Source: Acholeplasmataceae bacterium
GTDB lineage: Bacteria > Bacillota_I > Bacilli_A > Acholeplasmatales > Acholeplasmataceae
Direction of reading: 5' to 3'
DNA: 22,163 nucleotides
Assembly: GCA_028690555.1 (NCBI GenBank)
Contig: JAQVBA010000012.1
Span: 1 to 22,163 of the forward strand
Below are positions 15,513-22,163 of the stretch, one piece after another (position 1 is the stretch's first letter; each line of letters opens with the position of its first letter). Position numbers and translations under genes: made by a program. The notes beneath the pieces are model-generated. The model was given only the letters and a program-made list of their open reading frames with translations, did no database searches and was not told the origin of the DNA.

Positions 15513-16763
15513 ATGGAAAAAACAGTTGTTGAATTATTTGCCGGAGTTGGTGGTTTTAGAGTAGGGCTTAACAGCATTAAGTCTTTTGATGAAAAAGGTC
15601 GAGCAATCGAAAAAGGACCCTGGAAATTCGTGTGGTCTAATCAATGGGAACCCTCAACAAAAACCCAACACGCTTTTGACTGCTATAACCTCCGATTTGC
15701 AGGTGACAGTAATTTAAATATGGATATTTCGAAAGTAAAAAAAGAAGATATACCCGACCACACTCTTTTGACTGGTGGATTCCCCTGCCAGGACTATTCA
15801 GTTGCTCATACATTAAGCAAAGCAAAAGGAATCGAAGGAAAAAAAGGTGTTCTTTGGTGGCAAATTAATGACATTCTTAAAGCAAAGAAGCCTCCATTTG
15901 TTCTTCTTGAAAACGTTGATAGATTAATCAAATCTCCAGCCAAACAAAGAGGACGTGATTTTGGAATCATGCTCCGCTGTTTTTCTGAACTAGATTATGC
16001 TGTGGAGTGGAGAGTCATCAACGCTGCAGATTATGGGTTCTCTCAAAGAAGACGTAGAATCTACATTTTCGCATTTCACAAAAGCACAAGTTATTATAAA
16101 GAAATTGAAAAACATTCACCTTACAAAGTCATTTCGCATGAGGGTCTTTTTGCTAAGACGTTCCCAATCGAAAAGTTGGATGAAAAATTAATCAAAGCAA
16201 ATAACATATTCAAAAAGTACAAGGATTTAGTTGAATTATCTGATAATTTTCATGCTTGTTTCGAAAACTCCGGTTATTTGATTGGGGAGGAAGCTTTCAC
16301 AGTTAGAATCACTCCCAAAACAAAGGCTCCAATACCCCTCTATGATTTAGTTGAAAAGGACGGCGTTGATACTCACTACTTTTTAAATGATTCTCAAAAG
16401 AAAAAATATGAGTTTTTAAGAGGTGCGAAAAAGATACAGAGAACAGATGTTAATGGGCACAATTATTTTTACTCAGAGGGTTCAATGAGCCCATATGATG
16501 TTTTATCACTTCCAGCAAGAACAATGTTGACATCCGAAGGAACCACCAACAGAAGCACTCACATCATACTCGATCCTAAAGAAAACAAACTAAGGATACT
16601 AACACCAATTGAGTGTGAGAGAATAAATCAATTCCCCGATAGTTGGACCGACTCAGGAATGCCAGAAAAAAGACGATACTTCATGATGGGTAACGCCTTA
16701 GTGTGTGGAATAATAAAAGAACTAAGCAAAAACCTTAAAAAAATTATAAGCAAAGAGGCTTAA
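15513..16763 (+). CDS. DNA cytosine-5 methyltransferase of the Sau3AI-like R-M system
   Basis: A 416-residue C5-MTase from ATG 15513. The motifs are in canonical order: I (VELFAGVGGF, 6-15, AdoMet binding), IV (GGFPCQDYS, catalytic C92), VI (ENVDRL, 133-138), VIII (QRRRRIYIF), a target-recognition stretch about 200-300, IX and X (ECERINQFPDSW, MGNALVCGI). It adds a methyl to C5 of cytosine in the site that the divergent Sau3AI-like endonuclease cuts; GATC (the C) is predicted by analogy. The TTG upstream at 15477 was not used because homology starts at MEKTVVELFAG. Only a weak AGGCTAGAG precedes the ATG, and a TATAGT lies close by, so the leader is about five bases. It should be expressed before the nuclease on entry to a new host. 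Confidence 0.93.
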   Translation: MEKTVVELFAGVGGFRVGLNSIKSFDEKGRAIEKGPWKFVWSNQWEPSTKTQHAFDCYNLRFAGDSNLNMDISKVKKEDIPDHTLLTGGFPCQDYSVAHTLSKAKGIEGKKGVLWWQINDILKAKKPPFVLLENVDRLIKSPAKQRGRDFGIMLRCFSELDYAVEWRVINAADYGFSQRRRRIYIFAFHKSTSYYKEIEKHSPYKVISHEGLFAKTFPIEKLDEKLIKANNIFKKYKDLVELSDNFHACFENSGYLIGEEAFTVRITPKTKAPIPLYDLVEKDGVDTHYFLNDSQKKKYEFLRGAKKIQRTDVNGHNYFYSEGSMSPYDVLSLPARTMLTSEGTTNRSTHIILDPKENKLRILTPIECERINQFPDSWTDSGMPEKRRYFMMGNALVCGIIKELSKNLKKIISKEA

Positions 16764-16788
16764 AAGCTTTGAAAAAACACTCATTGTT

Positions 16789-17955
16789 TCACTTTTTTTC
16801 AAGAACAATTTCTTCGGAATATTTCTTTGATTCAGTGGCCAACAAAATCCATTTTTTATCTTTAGGATTATGATATGTTTTATCCCACGTACTATTTACA
16901 TCATACTGGCCATATTTATTTTTAAAGCATCTATACGAAATATAGGATGGTTTTTCAAATCTAAAAGCAGTTCCATCTTTAACAAAACAATAAATCAATA
17001 TTTTTCCATTGATATCGTTTTTTGTCCCATTCTGTAAAAAGAACATCTTATCATTTGAATCTTTTAGTGGAAGTAAAAGCTCATCTAAGCTCTTAAGATT
17101 ATTGTTTGTTCCAAATTTAATAAAAAAGTCGCTTTTTGGCCAATCACGCCTTAACCATTCAACATATTCAGCTGGATTCGTAAAAGTTTTATTACATTTG
17201 AAATAACGCACCGAGGCTTCCAAATCATTTTGTGTCTCGACTCTTTCGAGCTGTTCGACATAATAAATTCTATCCTTCTTATCTTGCAAGAACACCAAAT
17301 TTTCCTTAAAAAAATTGGGCAAAAGAGCGTCTATTCGGAAGAAATAAAAAAAGTTATCTTCTCTGATTTTGTATTTTTCATCGTCTTTAAAAACCTCTAG
17401 TGTTGGCAAGTAAAAAACCCACATCAAGCGCTTGTTTTCTTTTTTGTAAAAGGTAGATTTTTCTAAGGCTTTATCATCAAAAGCTTTTTGGAACTCAATT
17501 ACTGTGTTTGTTTCGGTATAAAATGCATCAGCAATTTTATATCCTTCTTTTTGTGGGCTCCCGTCTGGATAAATTCTTTTTTCAATTTCACAAAAGTTTT
17601 TGACTCTTTCTTTCCACAAATTGTGCCACTCACTGTCCCTTTCGTGGTATCTATGTTCAGTAGTTGTTAGTTCAGTATTAATTCCGTATAATTCACGATG
17701 ATCACTAAGACTTAATTTCTTCCTAAAAAAAGCATTAACATGCACTCTTGGTTTATCTGTTCCTGGTGTAATTTTATCCGTTCTTCCCTGTCGATTATAT
17801 GGATCAACCAATTTAAGAGACCATTTAATTTCAGGGTCAACAAATTCTTGTTCCCTCAATTTTTGATTGTAAGCTTCTTGGGCAGTATATAGGCAAAAGT
17901 CACTAACCATTCTTCCTTTATATACTTTCTCTTCAGCTAAGTTTTTTTTGTCCAT
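16789..17955 (-). CDS. CoiA-like PD-(D/E)XK nuclease, possibly an R-M accessory protein
   Basis: A 388-residue protein. Around residues 105-180 it has the CoiA-type nuclease pattern: ERDSEWHNLWK (about 105-115), then D143 in IADAF, and E154-F-Q156 in VIEFQKAF, followed by FYKKENKRLMWVFYLP. This D...ExQ version of the PD-(D/E)XK core occurs in competence protein CoiA relatives. The C-terminal 200 residues are unassigned. ATG 17953-17955 is the start; a TTG at 18021 belongs to the promoter -35 box. Its stop lies 26 bases from the methyltransferase stop, so the two genes converge. It may act with the R-M pair, for instance in destroying or processing DNA, or be an independent defence gene. It is unlikely to be a classical competence gene, as no com gene is nearby. 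Confidence 0.6.
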   Translation of the reverse strand: MDKKNLAEEKVYKGRMVSDFCLYTAQEAYNQKLREQEFVDPEIKWSLKLVDPYNRQGRTDKITPGTDKPRVHVNAFFRKKLSLSDHRELYGINTELTTTEHRYHERDSEWHNLWKERVKNFCEIEKRIYPDGSPQKEGYKIADAFYTETNTVIEFQKAFDDKALEKSTFYKKENKRLMWVFYLPTLEVFKDDEKYKIREDNFFYFFRIDALLPNFFKENLVFLQDKKDRIYYVEQLERVETQNDLEASVRYFKCNKTFTNPAEYVEWLRRDWPKSDFFIKFGTNNNLKSLDELLLPLKDSNDKMFFLQNGTKNDINGKILIYCFVKDGTAFRFEKPSYISYRCFKNKYGQYDVNSTWDKTYHNPKDKKWILLATESKKYSEEIVLEKK

Positions 17956-17992
17956 CTTTAGTAACGCTTTCAAATTGTGTTTTCTAGTATTA

Positions 17993-18021
17993 ATTATAGT
18001 ATAAAGTTTGATGGTTAACAA
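17993..18021 (-). promoter_or_regulatory. Strong promoter of the CoiA-like gene
   Basis: Leftwards: TTGTTA (18021-18016), 17 bases, and a perfect TATAAT (17998-17993). Start near 17986 leaves a 31-base leader. Confidence 0.75.
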
Positions 18022-18088
18022 ATTGCCTCAGATTAGATGGGCAAAAATTGGAATAGCGAAAATAATAAGTAGGAAAAGAATCATAACT

Positions 18089-18097
18089 TGTTATAAT
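18089..18097 (+). promoter_or_regulatory. Extended -10 promoter of the Big_2 lipoprotein gene
   Basis: TG (18089-18090), one base, TATAAT (18092-18097), the extended -10 form. Start near 18104 gives a leader of about 39 bases, with GAGG before ATG 18143. Confidence 0.5.
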
Positions 18098-18142
18098 TCT
18101 ATAGTTGGCTGTCTAACACAGTATGAATGAGGATTAAGCACT

Positions 18143-19645
18143 ATGAGAAAATCACTGTTAATTTTACTTGGCATTTCATGCCTAACACTTGCGGCATGTA
18201 ATGGGATAAAAGATAACCATTCAATCACACTTAATAAAAACACATTAGAGTTGGAAGTTAATGAAGTAGAAACATTGACCACCACTATTGAACCCAATGA
18301 CATTGAAAATCCACATCTTATTTGGGTTGTTGATGATAGTTCAATTGTTACAGTTAATAACGGTGCTGTCACCGCACTAGCGGAAGGCACTACCAATGTT
18401 TCGGTCTATTTAAATTTAAATAACAATATGTTCACAGATCCTGGTGAACCATTTGACGTTTGCACTGTCACAGTTATTGATTCAATTATTGATCCGGTAC
18501 CAGTGAATAGTGTGACATTGAGTCAAACTTCTTTAAATCTCGGAATAAATGAAGAGACAACATTAACCGCCACTGTATTACCAAGTAACGCAACTGAAAA
18601 GACAATCACTTGGGTGAGTAACAATAATGCTGTCGCTACAGTGACTAATGGAAACATTACTGCTATAAATGCAGGAAGCGCCACTATTACTGCTTATGTA
18701 GATGAAAATTTAAACTCTCAAAGAGATATAAATGAAAAATACGCAACTTGTTCGGTAACTGTTTCAGGAACGACTCCAAGTCCAACTATTTGGGTTGCTA
18801 GTGTGAGTATCAATGCCACTAGCCTTTCCGTTGAGGAAGATAGTTTTGATATGGTATATGCAACTGTGTTGCCGAACAATGCTACATACAAAACTGTGAC
18901 ATGGTTAAGCTCAAATACATCCGTTGCAACAGTTAGTAACGGAAGAATAACTGGTGTAAACGCGGGAAATGCTGTGGTTACAGCTTATGTCGATGAGAAC
19001 GGAAATGCTTCATTAGACAACGATGAGCAAAATGATACTGTCAATATCACCATTGCTGAAAAGACTGTTGATCCAAATCCAAGCGAAGACCCAATTCCCT
19101 CTAGAGGTGAGAGTTTACCTATTGGCAATACTTCTGTCAGTGGGCCAAATAATACCACACCAGTGGATATCACTAACTGGGTAAATTATGATTTCTTTTC
19201 CTCACTACCACCATATTGGTCATTCATTATGGGCAATAATAAAAAAGCCACCTCTTCAGATTTCTATGCAGAATCTTCGGGTGGAGGATTTAAGTTTTCA
19301 CAAGTGAATTATGGATTGCAATCTCCATTACTTAATTCGTGGTTAAAAACCGAGGTCAGATTAACTGTTAGCCAAGTTCATGGAAACAGCCAAAACGCTA
19401 ATCAATATAAAGATAAACCAATATTCCATATCTATAGTTACGACAGCGAGGGCTATTACTTAGGTATGCAAACTTACGAACAACAAAGTAGCTTTGCTAA
19501 CGTTACAGAAATCAAGTTTTATATAGCAAACCCCGAAATGGCTTATTTCGAAATACGCCTCAACGCTTTCCCATATAAGTCTTCGCAATGCTATAACTTT
19601 GGCGTTAGTCAAATTAGCATCAAAGGCTGGCCATACGGTCTATAA
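18143..19645 (+). CDS. Surface lipoprotein with three Big_2 repeats, each with an EF-hand-spaced loop
   Basis: A 500-residue lipoprotein: signal peptide with lipobox LAAC (C19), then three Big_2 Ig-like domains (about 26-112, 122-208, 219-304) with the usual L-x-V-x-x-x-E, T(L/I)EPN/LPSNA, W and VATV-x-N-G motifs. In each, the last strands are split by a loop with acidic or amide residues at EF-hand positions 1, 3, 5, 9 and 12: N91/N93/N95/D99/E102; D187/N189/N191/D195/E198; D284/N286/N288/D292/E295. Calcium binding is likely for the last two. Residues about 330-500 form an unassigned beta-rich domain, rich in aromatic residues (SLPPYWSFIMGNNKK, FKFSQVNYGLQSPLLNSW), resembling a carbohydrate-binding module. 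It probably mediates surface contact. GAGG precedes the ATG. Confidence 0.85.
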   Translation: MRKSLLILLGISCLTLAACNGIKDNHSITLNKNTLELEVNEVETLTTTIEPNDIENPHLIWVVDDSSIVTVNNGAVTALAEGTTNVSVYLNLNNNMFTDPGEPFDVCTVTVIDSIIDPVPVNSVTLSQTSLNLGINEETTLTATVLPSNATEKTITWVSNNNAVATVTNGNITAINAGSATITAYVDENLNSQRDINEKYATCSVTVSGTTPSPTIWVASVSINATSLSVEEDSFDMVYATVLPNNATYKTVTWLSSNTSVATVSNGRITGVNAGNAVVTAYVDENGNASLDNDEQNDTVNITIAEKTVDPNPSEDPIPSRGESLPIGNTSVSGPNNTTPVDITNWVNYDFFSSLPPYWSFIMGNNKKATSSDFYAESSGGGFKFSQVNYGLQSPLLNSWLKTEVRLTVSQVHGNSQNANQYKDKPIFHIYSYDSEGYYLGMQTYEQQSSFANVTEIKFYIANPEMAYFEIRLNAFPYKSSQCYNFGVSQISIKGWPYGL

Positions 19646-19647
19646 AA

Positions 19648-19839
19648 TTATTGTTTGCGAATGAATTCCCAAATAAGCAATATAACTTGGCTTTTTTGTT
19701 GAATAAGACTCTTTTGTCTTTCCAACATATTACTTCCTTGCGGGTCATCGTGGAGATAATCTATGATCAAATACTTTCGAAGGGCAGAAAGATAGGCGGA
19801 GTTATTTTTTGCTGGATATAATATGTTTTTTAATACCAC
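19648..19839 (-). CDS. Possible 63-residue ORF overlapping the BamE-like gene
   Basis: Starts at a GTG 10 bases inside the end of the neighbouring gene and runs to TAA at 19648. No family was recognised; the composition (LRKYLIIDYLHDDP, LLIWEFIRKQ) is plausible for a soluble protein. There is no ATG or Shine-Dalgarno, and it fits coupling to the upstream stop. It could be a real small protein or chance. Confidence 0.25.
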   Translation of the reverse strand: MVLKNILYPAKNNSAYLSALRKYLIIDYLHDDPQGSNMLERQKSLIQQKSQVILLIWEFIRKQ

Positions 19840-20423
19840 GGCGACTTAATATATTCACCAGTAATGATGTTGTCAAAATCAAAATTTATTACATAATTAT
19901 ATGGTCGGGCTAGAGAAAATCCCTTATAACCACCGATGTCATATAAATATTGCGATTCGTTTTGGGTATTTGGTTCGCCAAGCAAATCGAAAACTATTTC
20001 AATATTTTGGCCCACCAAGTCGTATTGCTTACGGAAAGAATCAATGAGAAGTCCGCGATTATTTACATCAGCACGCTCCCATTTAATGGGCGTAAAGGTG
20101 TAAGTCATATTGTAAATATGTTGATCAACTGTGTGACAGATTGCTAATGAACTAATTGGAATAGCAAACACTCCAACAATGAGAAAAAATAAAATCAATC
20201 TGGATAATTTTTTTGATTTTCCAATTTGAATAAAACCAATCAGAAATAGAATTAGTAAGGGAACAATCAAGTAAAAGCCTACAATAATCGGAATAATGGG
20301 ACCAAAAAGACTATTTTCCCATATAGAATCGGATAACTCAATTCCAAGATAAATCAAATATTCAACAAATATAAAGGTCGCTATAGAAAGCAAAATAATC
20401 CCTATCTTTAGATTTTTATTCAT
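19830..20423 (-). CDS. Three-segment membrane protein with BamE/SmpA-like C-terminal domain
   Basis: A 197-residue protein from ATG 20421-20423, behind AAGGGGA (about 10 bases upstream); a longer frame to 20462 adds 13 residues before that start. The first 110 residues hold three membrane segments (IGIILLSIATFIFVEYLIYLG; FGPIIPIIVGFYLIVPLLILFLIGF; LILFFLIVGVFAIPISSLAIC). The last 80 residues have the BamE/SmpA-type pattern: R-x-L-L-I-D-S-F-R, YDLVGQNIEIVFDLLGEPN, then a strand-rich end with VINFDFDN-x-I. In Gram-negatives this fold sits in the outer-membrane assembly complex; here, tied to a membrane protein in a low-GC lineage, it is probably a general envelope-protein fold. Function is unknown. 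Confidence 0.6.
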   Translation of the reverse strand: MNKNLKIGIILLSIATFIFVEYLIYLGIELSDSIWENSLFGPIIPIIVGFYLIVPLLILFLIGFIQIGKSKKLSRLILFFLIVGVFAIPISSLAICHTVDQHIYNMTYTFTPIKWERADVNNRGLLIDSFRKQYDLVGQNIEIVFDLLGEPNTQNESQYLYDIGGYKGFSLARPYNYVINFDFDNIITGEYIKSPWY

Positions 20424-20575
20424 AATATGATTTTCCCCTTTTTCTTCGATGGCTTGATGCAAAAAATTGAATTACCAAGATTTTCCGTCGAAGATTTTCA
20501 TATGCTTTTCTTTTTATATTTTAGTCCATAAAATACGATATTTCAAACAAGGATATTAAAGATAAAATTCACAAG

Positions 20576-20605
20576 TTGAACGAACACGACTTTGGCAGTT
20601 ATAAT
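20576..20605 (+). promoter_or_regulatory. Promoter that predicts a leaderless lipoprotein mRNA
   Basis: TTGAAC (20576-20581), 18 bases, perfect TATAAT (20600-20605). The ATG at 20612 starts seven bases past the -10. A TTG in the -35 can be mistaken for a start codon. Confidence 0.7.
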
Positions 20606-20611
20606 AGTCGC

Positions 20612-21223
20612 ATGAAAAAACATATTTATGCTTCTTTCCTTGCAGTTGTCTTTCTTCTTTCTGCATGTGGTACGAAGCCATCAACCAATCCTAACAACGA
20701 AGAGGAAGAAGAAACTACTCAAACACAAATCGTGTCATTCTATTCCCTGGCAGAAAACGCGACATTCACTGGTTCACTTGATCTAACCACTACGCAAGAA
20801 AACTTCGTTACTTGGTTCAATGGTTTTGGAGACATATTATCTTCCATCAATGTGACTGGATACGCTCAAATGAATAGTTTTGGTGATTTTGTCACTTTAT
20901 GTATCGGTTCAGGAAGCTCAAACGGCAAGATTGATTTCAATTTCAAATATGATGTTAGAAAGATTAAATTAAATGTTTCTGCCTATAGCAAATACGATAG
21001 CTATAACCAAGTTTATAGAACTGACTTAGATACCGCAGTGTATATTGATTCCGTTTCTAACGAATTTCCGTTAGTGAGTGAAGATGGTGTGGAGCCAAAC
21101 AAAAGTGATATTGAGTATATTTATGAAAACGAAACTAAAAATATTTCAATATTCAATAAAGAGCTAGATCATTCTCGTATATTCATCCATTCAATGGAAG
21201 TCACGTATATAATCGAAAAATAA
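20612..21223 (+). CDS. Lipoprotein of unknown function
   Basis: A 203-residue lipoprotein from ATG 20612: MKKHIYASFLAVVFLLSACG, with lipobox LSAC (C19), then an acidic linker (NNEEEEETT) and about 150 residues of beta-rich sequence (FTGSLDLTT, DFNFKYDVRKIKLNVSAYS, DLDTAVYIDSVSN, FIHSMEVTYIIEK). No known domain was recognised. A signal-peptide start and a promoter seven bases before it exclude the longer TTG frame from 20576, which would put hydrophilic residues before the signal. Anchored to the outer face of the membrane by its lipidated Cys. Its partner genes are unknown; it is divergent from the BamE-like gene. Confidence 0.75.
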   Translation: MKKHIYASFLAVVFLLSACGTKPSTNPNNEEEEETTQTQIVSFYSLAENATFTGSLDLTTTQENFVTWFNGFGDILSSINVTGYAQMNSFGDFVTLCIGSGSSNGKIDFNFKYDVRKIKLNVSAYSKYDSYNQVYRTDLDTAVYIDSVSNEFPLVSEDGVEPNKSDIEYIYENETKNISIFNKELDHSRIFIHSMEVTYIIEK

Positions 21224-21246
21224 AAATCGCTTAAATTACATGATTG

Positions 21247-22152
21247 TTAAAACAGACCAATCATCACAATCGCAGCGATAGTTACGCCAATCCCTATGAA
21301 TAATCGAGGGGTTGGCTTTTCTTTGAAAAGGAAAGCGGCTACGATGACGTTAATAATCAAACCACCACCATTTTTAACGAGGAATAGGATTGTGGTTGGA
21401 AGCACTGATGCTGGAATTAAAAGATAGGAATAGGCATAAGTCATTACTGCCGCAATCGCCACATAGATAAACTGTTTCCAGAATATTGACTTTTGATATT
21501 TCACTGATGCCTTTTTAAAGGTAAACGCATAGAAAAAAACAAAAGTCAGTAAGGAAAATAAAACAGAATAAAAGGTGAATCCGTTCGCGCTTACTAATGA
21601 CACACCACTGGCGGAGTCGACTTGGAAAACCTTACGGCCAAAGTCAGATACACCGGTAGCGATGATGTAGACGATATATATTGCTATTAAAGCAAAGGTG
21701 ACCTTTTTGTTGATTTGGTTGTTATAAGTGACAATAAGAAAACAGCCACCGATGACAACTAGATATCCAATGATATCAACCACTGAGATGCTTTCTTGAT
21801 AAAAGGCATAAGATAGTACGATTGGAATGATTGAACTAACGACAATCATCACATCGCTAATGACATAAGCACCTCTTCGCTGTGAGAAAGCCCAAAACAT
21901 AATATTTAAGGCAAATCCAAAACCAGTGATAGCGGCGACGATCAAAGTTCTCCAATCGATGATAAAACCTTTTGGCCCATCAAAGATAAGAACTAAAGCC
22001 GCTCCTATAATCACGCATATAACCATTCTCACGCCATGGAAAAAAGACACATCATTAACCGTGTTCGTGGCAACAGATACCTTTTTGCCAACTATCGATT
22101 TAGCCGTGCTGGCTAGTAAAGAAAGACCTAAAAATATAGATGCTAAAAACAT
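21247..22152 (-). CDS. DMT/EamA-superfamily transporter
   Basis: A 301-residue membrane protein with about ten hydrophobic helices in two halves of five, the DMT (EamA) layout. Typical turns are seen: FHGVRMVICVIIGAALV, FALNIMFWAFSQRRGAYVISDVMIVVSSIIPIVLSYAFYQESISVVDIIGYLVVIGGCFLIV in half one (helices 1-5, about 1-140) and ATGVSDFGRK through LFIGIGVTIAAIVMIGLF in half two. The ExxI-x-x-x-D-I-I-G signature lies at the end of half one and FKEKPTPRLFIGIG at the end of half two. Substrate is unknown (amino acids, nucleosides or sugars are common). ATG 22150-22152 follows TAATG, suggesting overlap with an upstream gene outside the window. No terminator was seen between it and the convergent lipoprotein. 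Confidence 0.85.
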   Translation of the reverse strand: MFLASIFLGLSLLASTAKSIVGKKVSVATNTVNDVSFFHGVRMVICVIIGAALVLIFDGPKGFIIDWRTLIVAAITGFGFALNIMFWAFSQRRGAYVISDVMIVVSSIIPIVLSYAFYQESISVVDIIGYLVVIGGCFLIVTYNNQINKKVTFALIAIYIVYIIATGVSDFGRKVFQVDSASGVSLVSANGFTFYSVLFSLLTFVFFYAFTFKKASVKYQKSIFWKQFIYVAIAAVMTYAYSYLLIPASVLPTTILFLVKNGGGLIINVIVAAFLFKEKPTPRLFIGIGVTIAAIVMIGLF

Positions 22153-22163
22153 TAGTAGGTCAT

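Noticed and set aside
18019..18021. TTG start for the CoiA-like gene
   Set aside because: This TTG is the first three bases of a TTGTTA-N17-TATAAT promoter, so translation from it would precede transcription; ATG 17955 is used.
20576..20578. TTG start for the 20612 lipoprotein
   Set aside because: It lies in the -35 box and would add hydrophilic residues before a good signal peptide.
1..22163. Mycoplasma-type genetic code (TGA as Trp)
   Set aside because: The first partial gene and higB end in TGA and tryptophans are TGG; no conserved gene reads through TGA.
1..22163. CRISPR arrays, tRNA genes, insertion-sequence ends
   Set aside because: No repeat-spacer pattern, no cloverleaf with TTC-arm sequence, and no transposase frame was seen.

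Overview
The window is AT-rich, low-GC Firmicutes/Bacilli-type DNA, plausibly from an uncultured, anaerobic, host-associated member of the Erysipelotrichia/RF39/Acholeplasma-like lineages. This assignment is inferred from base composition, small lipoproteins with Ig-like repeats, a superoxide reductase, Shine-Dalgarno and TATAAT-type promoters, and TGA acting as stop (the first partial gene and higB both end in TGA, and Trp is TGG), so the code is standard and not the mycoplasma code. No rRNA, tRNA, CRISPR array or insertion sequence was seen.

Layout. 1-4.0 kb: the end of a probable GH13 carbohydrate enzyme, a PHP-family phosphatase, a superoxide reductase (convergent, sharing a bidirectional terminator), a decayed AAA_14/DUF4143 ATPase with a large internal deletion, and an ATP-grasp ligase. 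4.0-10.1 kb: mostly minus-strand genes: two membrane proteins (one with a zinc-ribbon and His-rich tail), a MerR/BmrR-type regulator with a 19-bp-spacer promoter, a lipoprotein gene interrupted by one in-frame TAA, and a flavin-reductase-like protein. 10.4-18.0 kb: a compact defence-type island made of higB and an XRE-ImmA/IrrE higA, a convergent sce7725/sce7726 pair (the latter with a PD-(D/E)XK nuclease core), a Sau3AI/MutH-like restriction enzyme with a divergent C5-cytosine methyltransferase (predicted GATC specificity), and a CoiA-like nuclease. 18.1-22.2 kb: two surface lipoproteins, a membrane protein with a BamE-like domain, a doubtful small ORF, and a DMT/EamA transporter.

How it fits together. 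Four nuclease-, protease- or toxin-based modules are packed into about 7.6 kb between ordinary envelope genes. This looks like an acquired island; the least understood parts are the sce7725/sce7726 pair and the CoiA-like protein beside the R-M genes. The first lipoprotein after the island carries three Ig-like repeats, each with an EF-hand-spaced acidic loop. At least three genes (4629-, 13698- and 20612+) have TATAAT exactly six bases before the ATG and no Shine-Dalgarno, which predicts leaderless mRNAs beside clearly SD-led genes. All functions are read from the sequence by eye; no database search was run.
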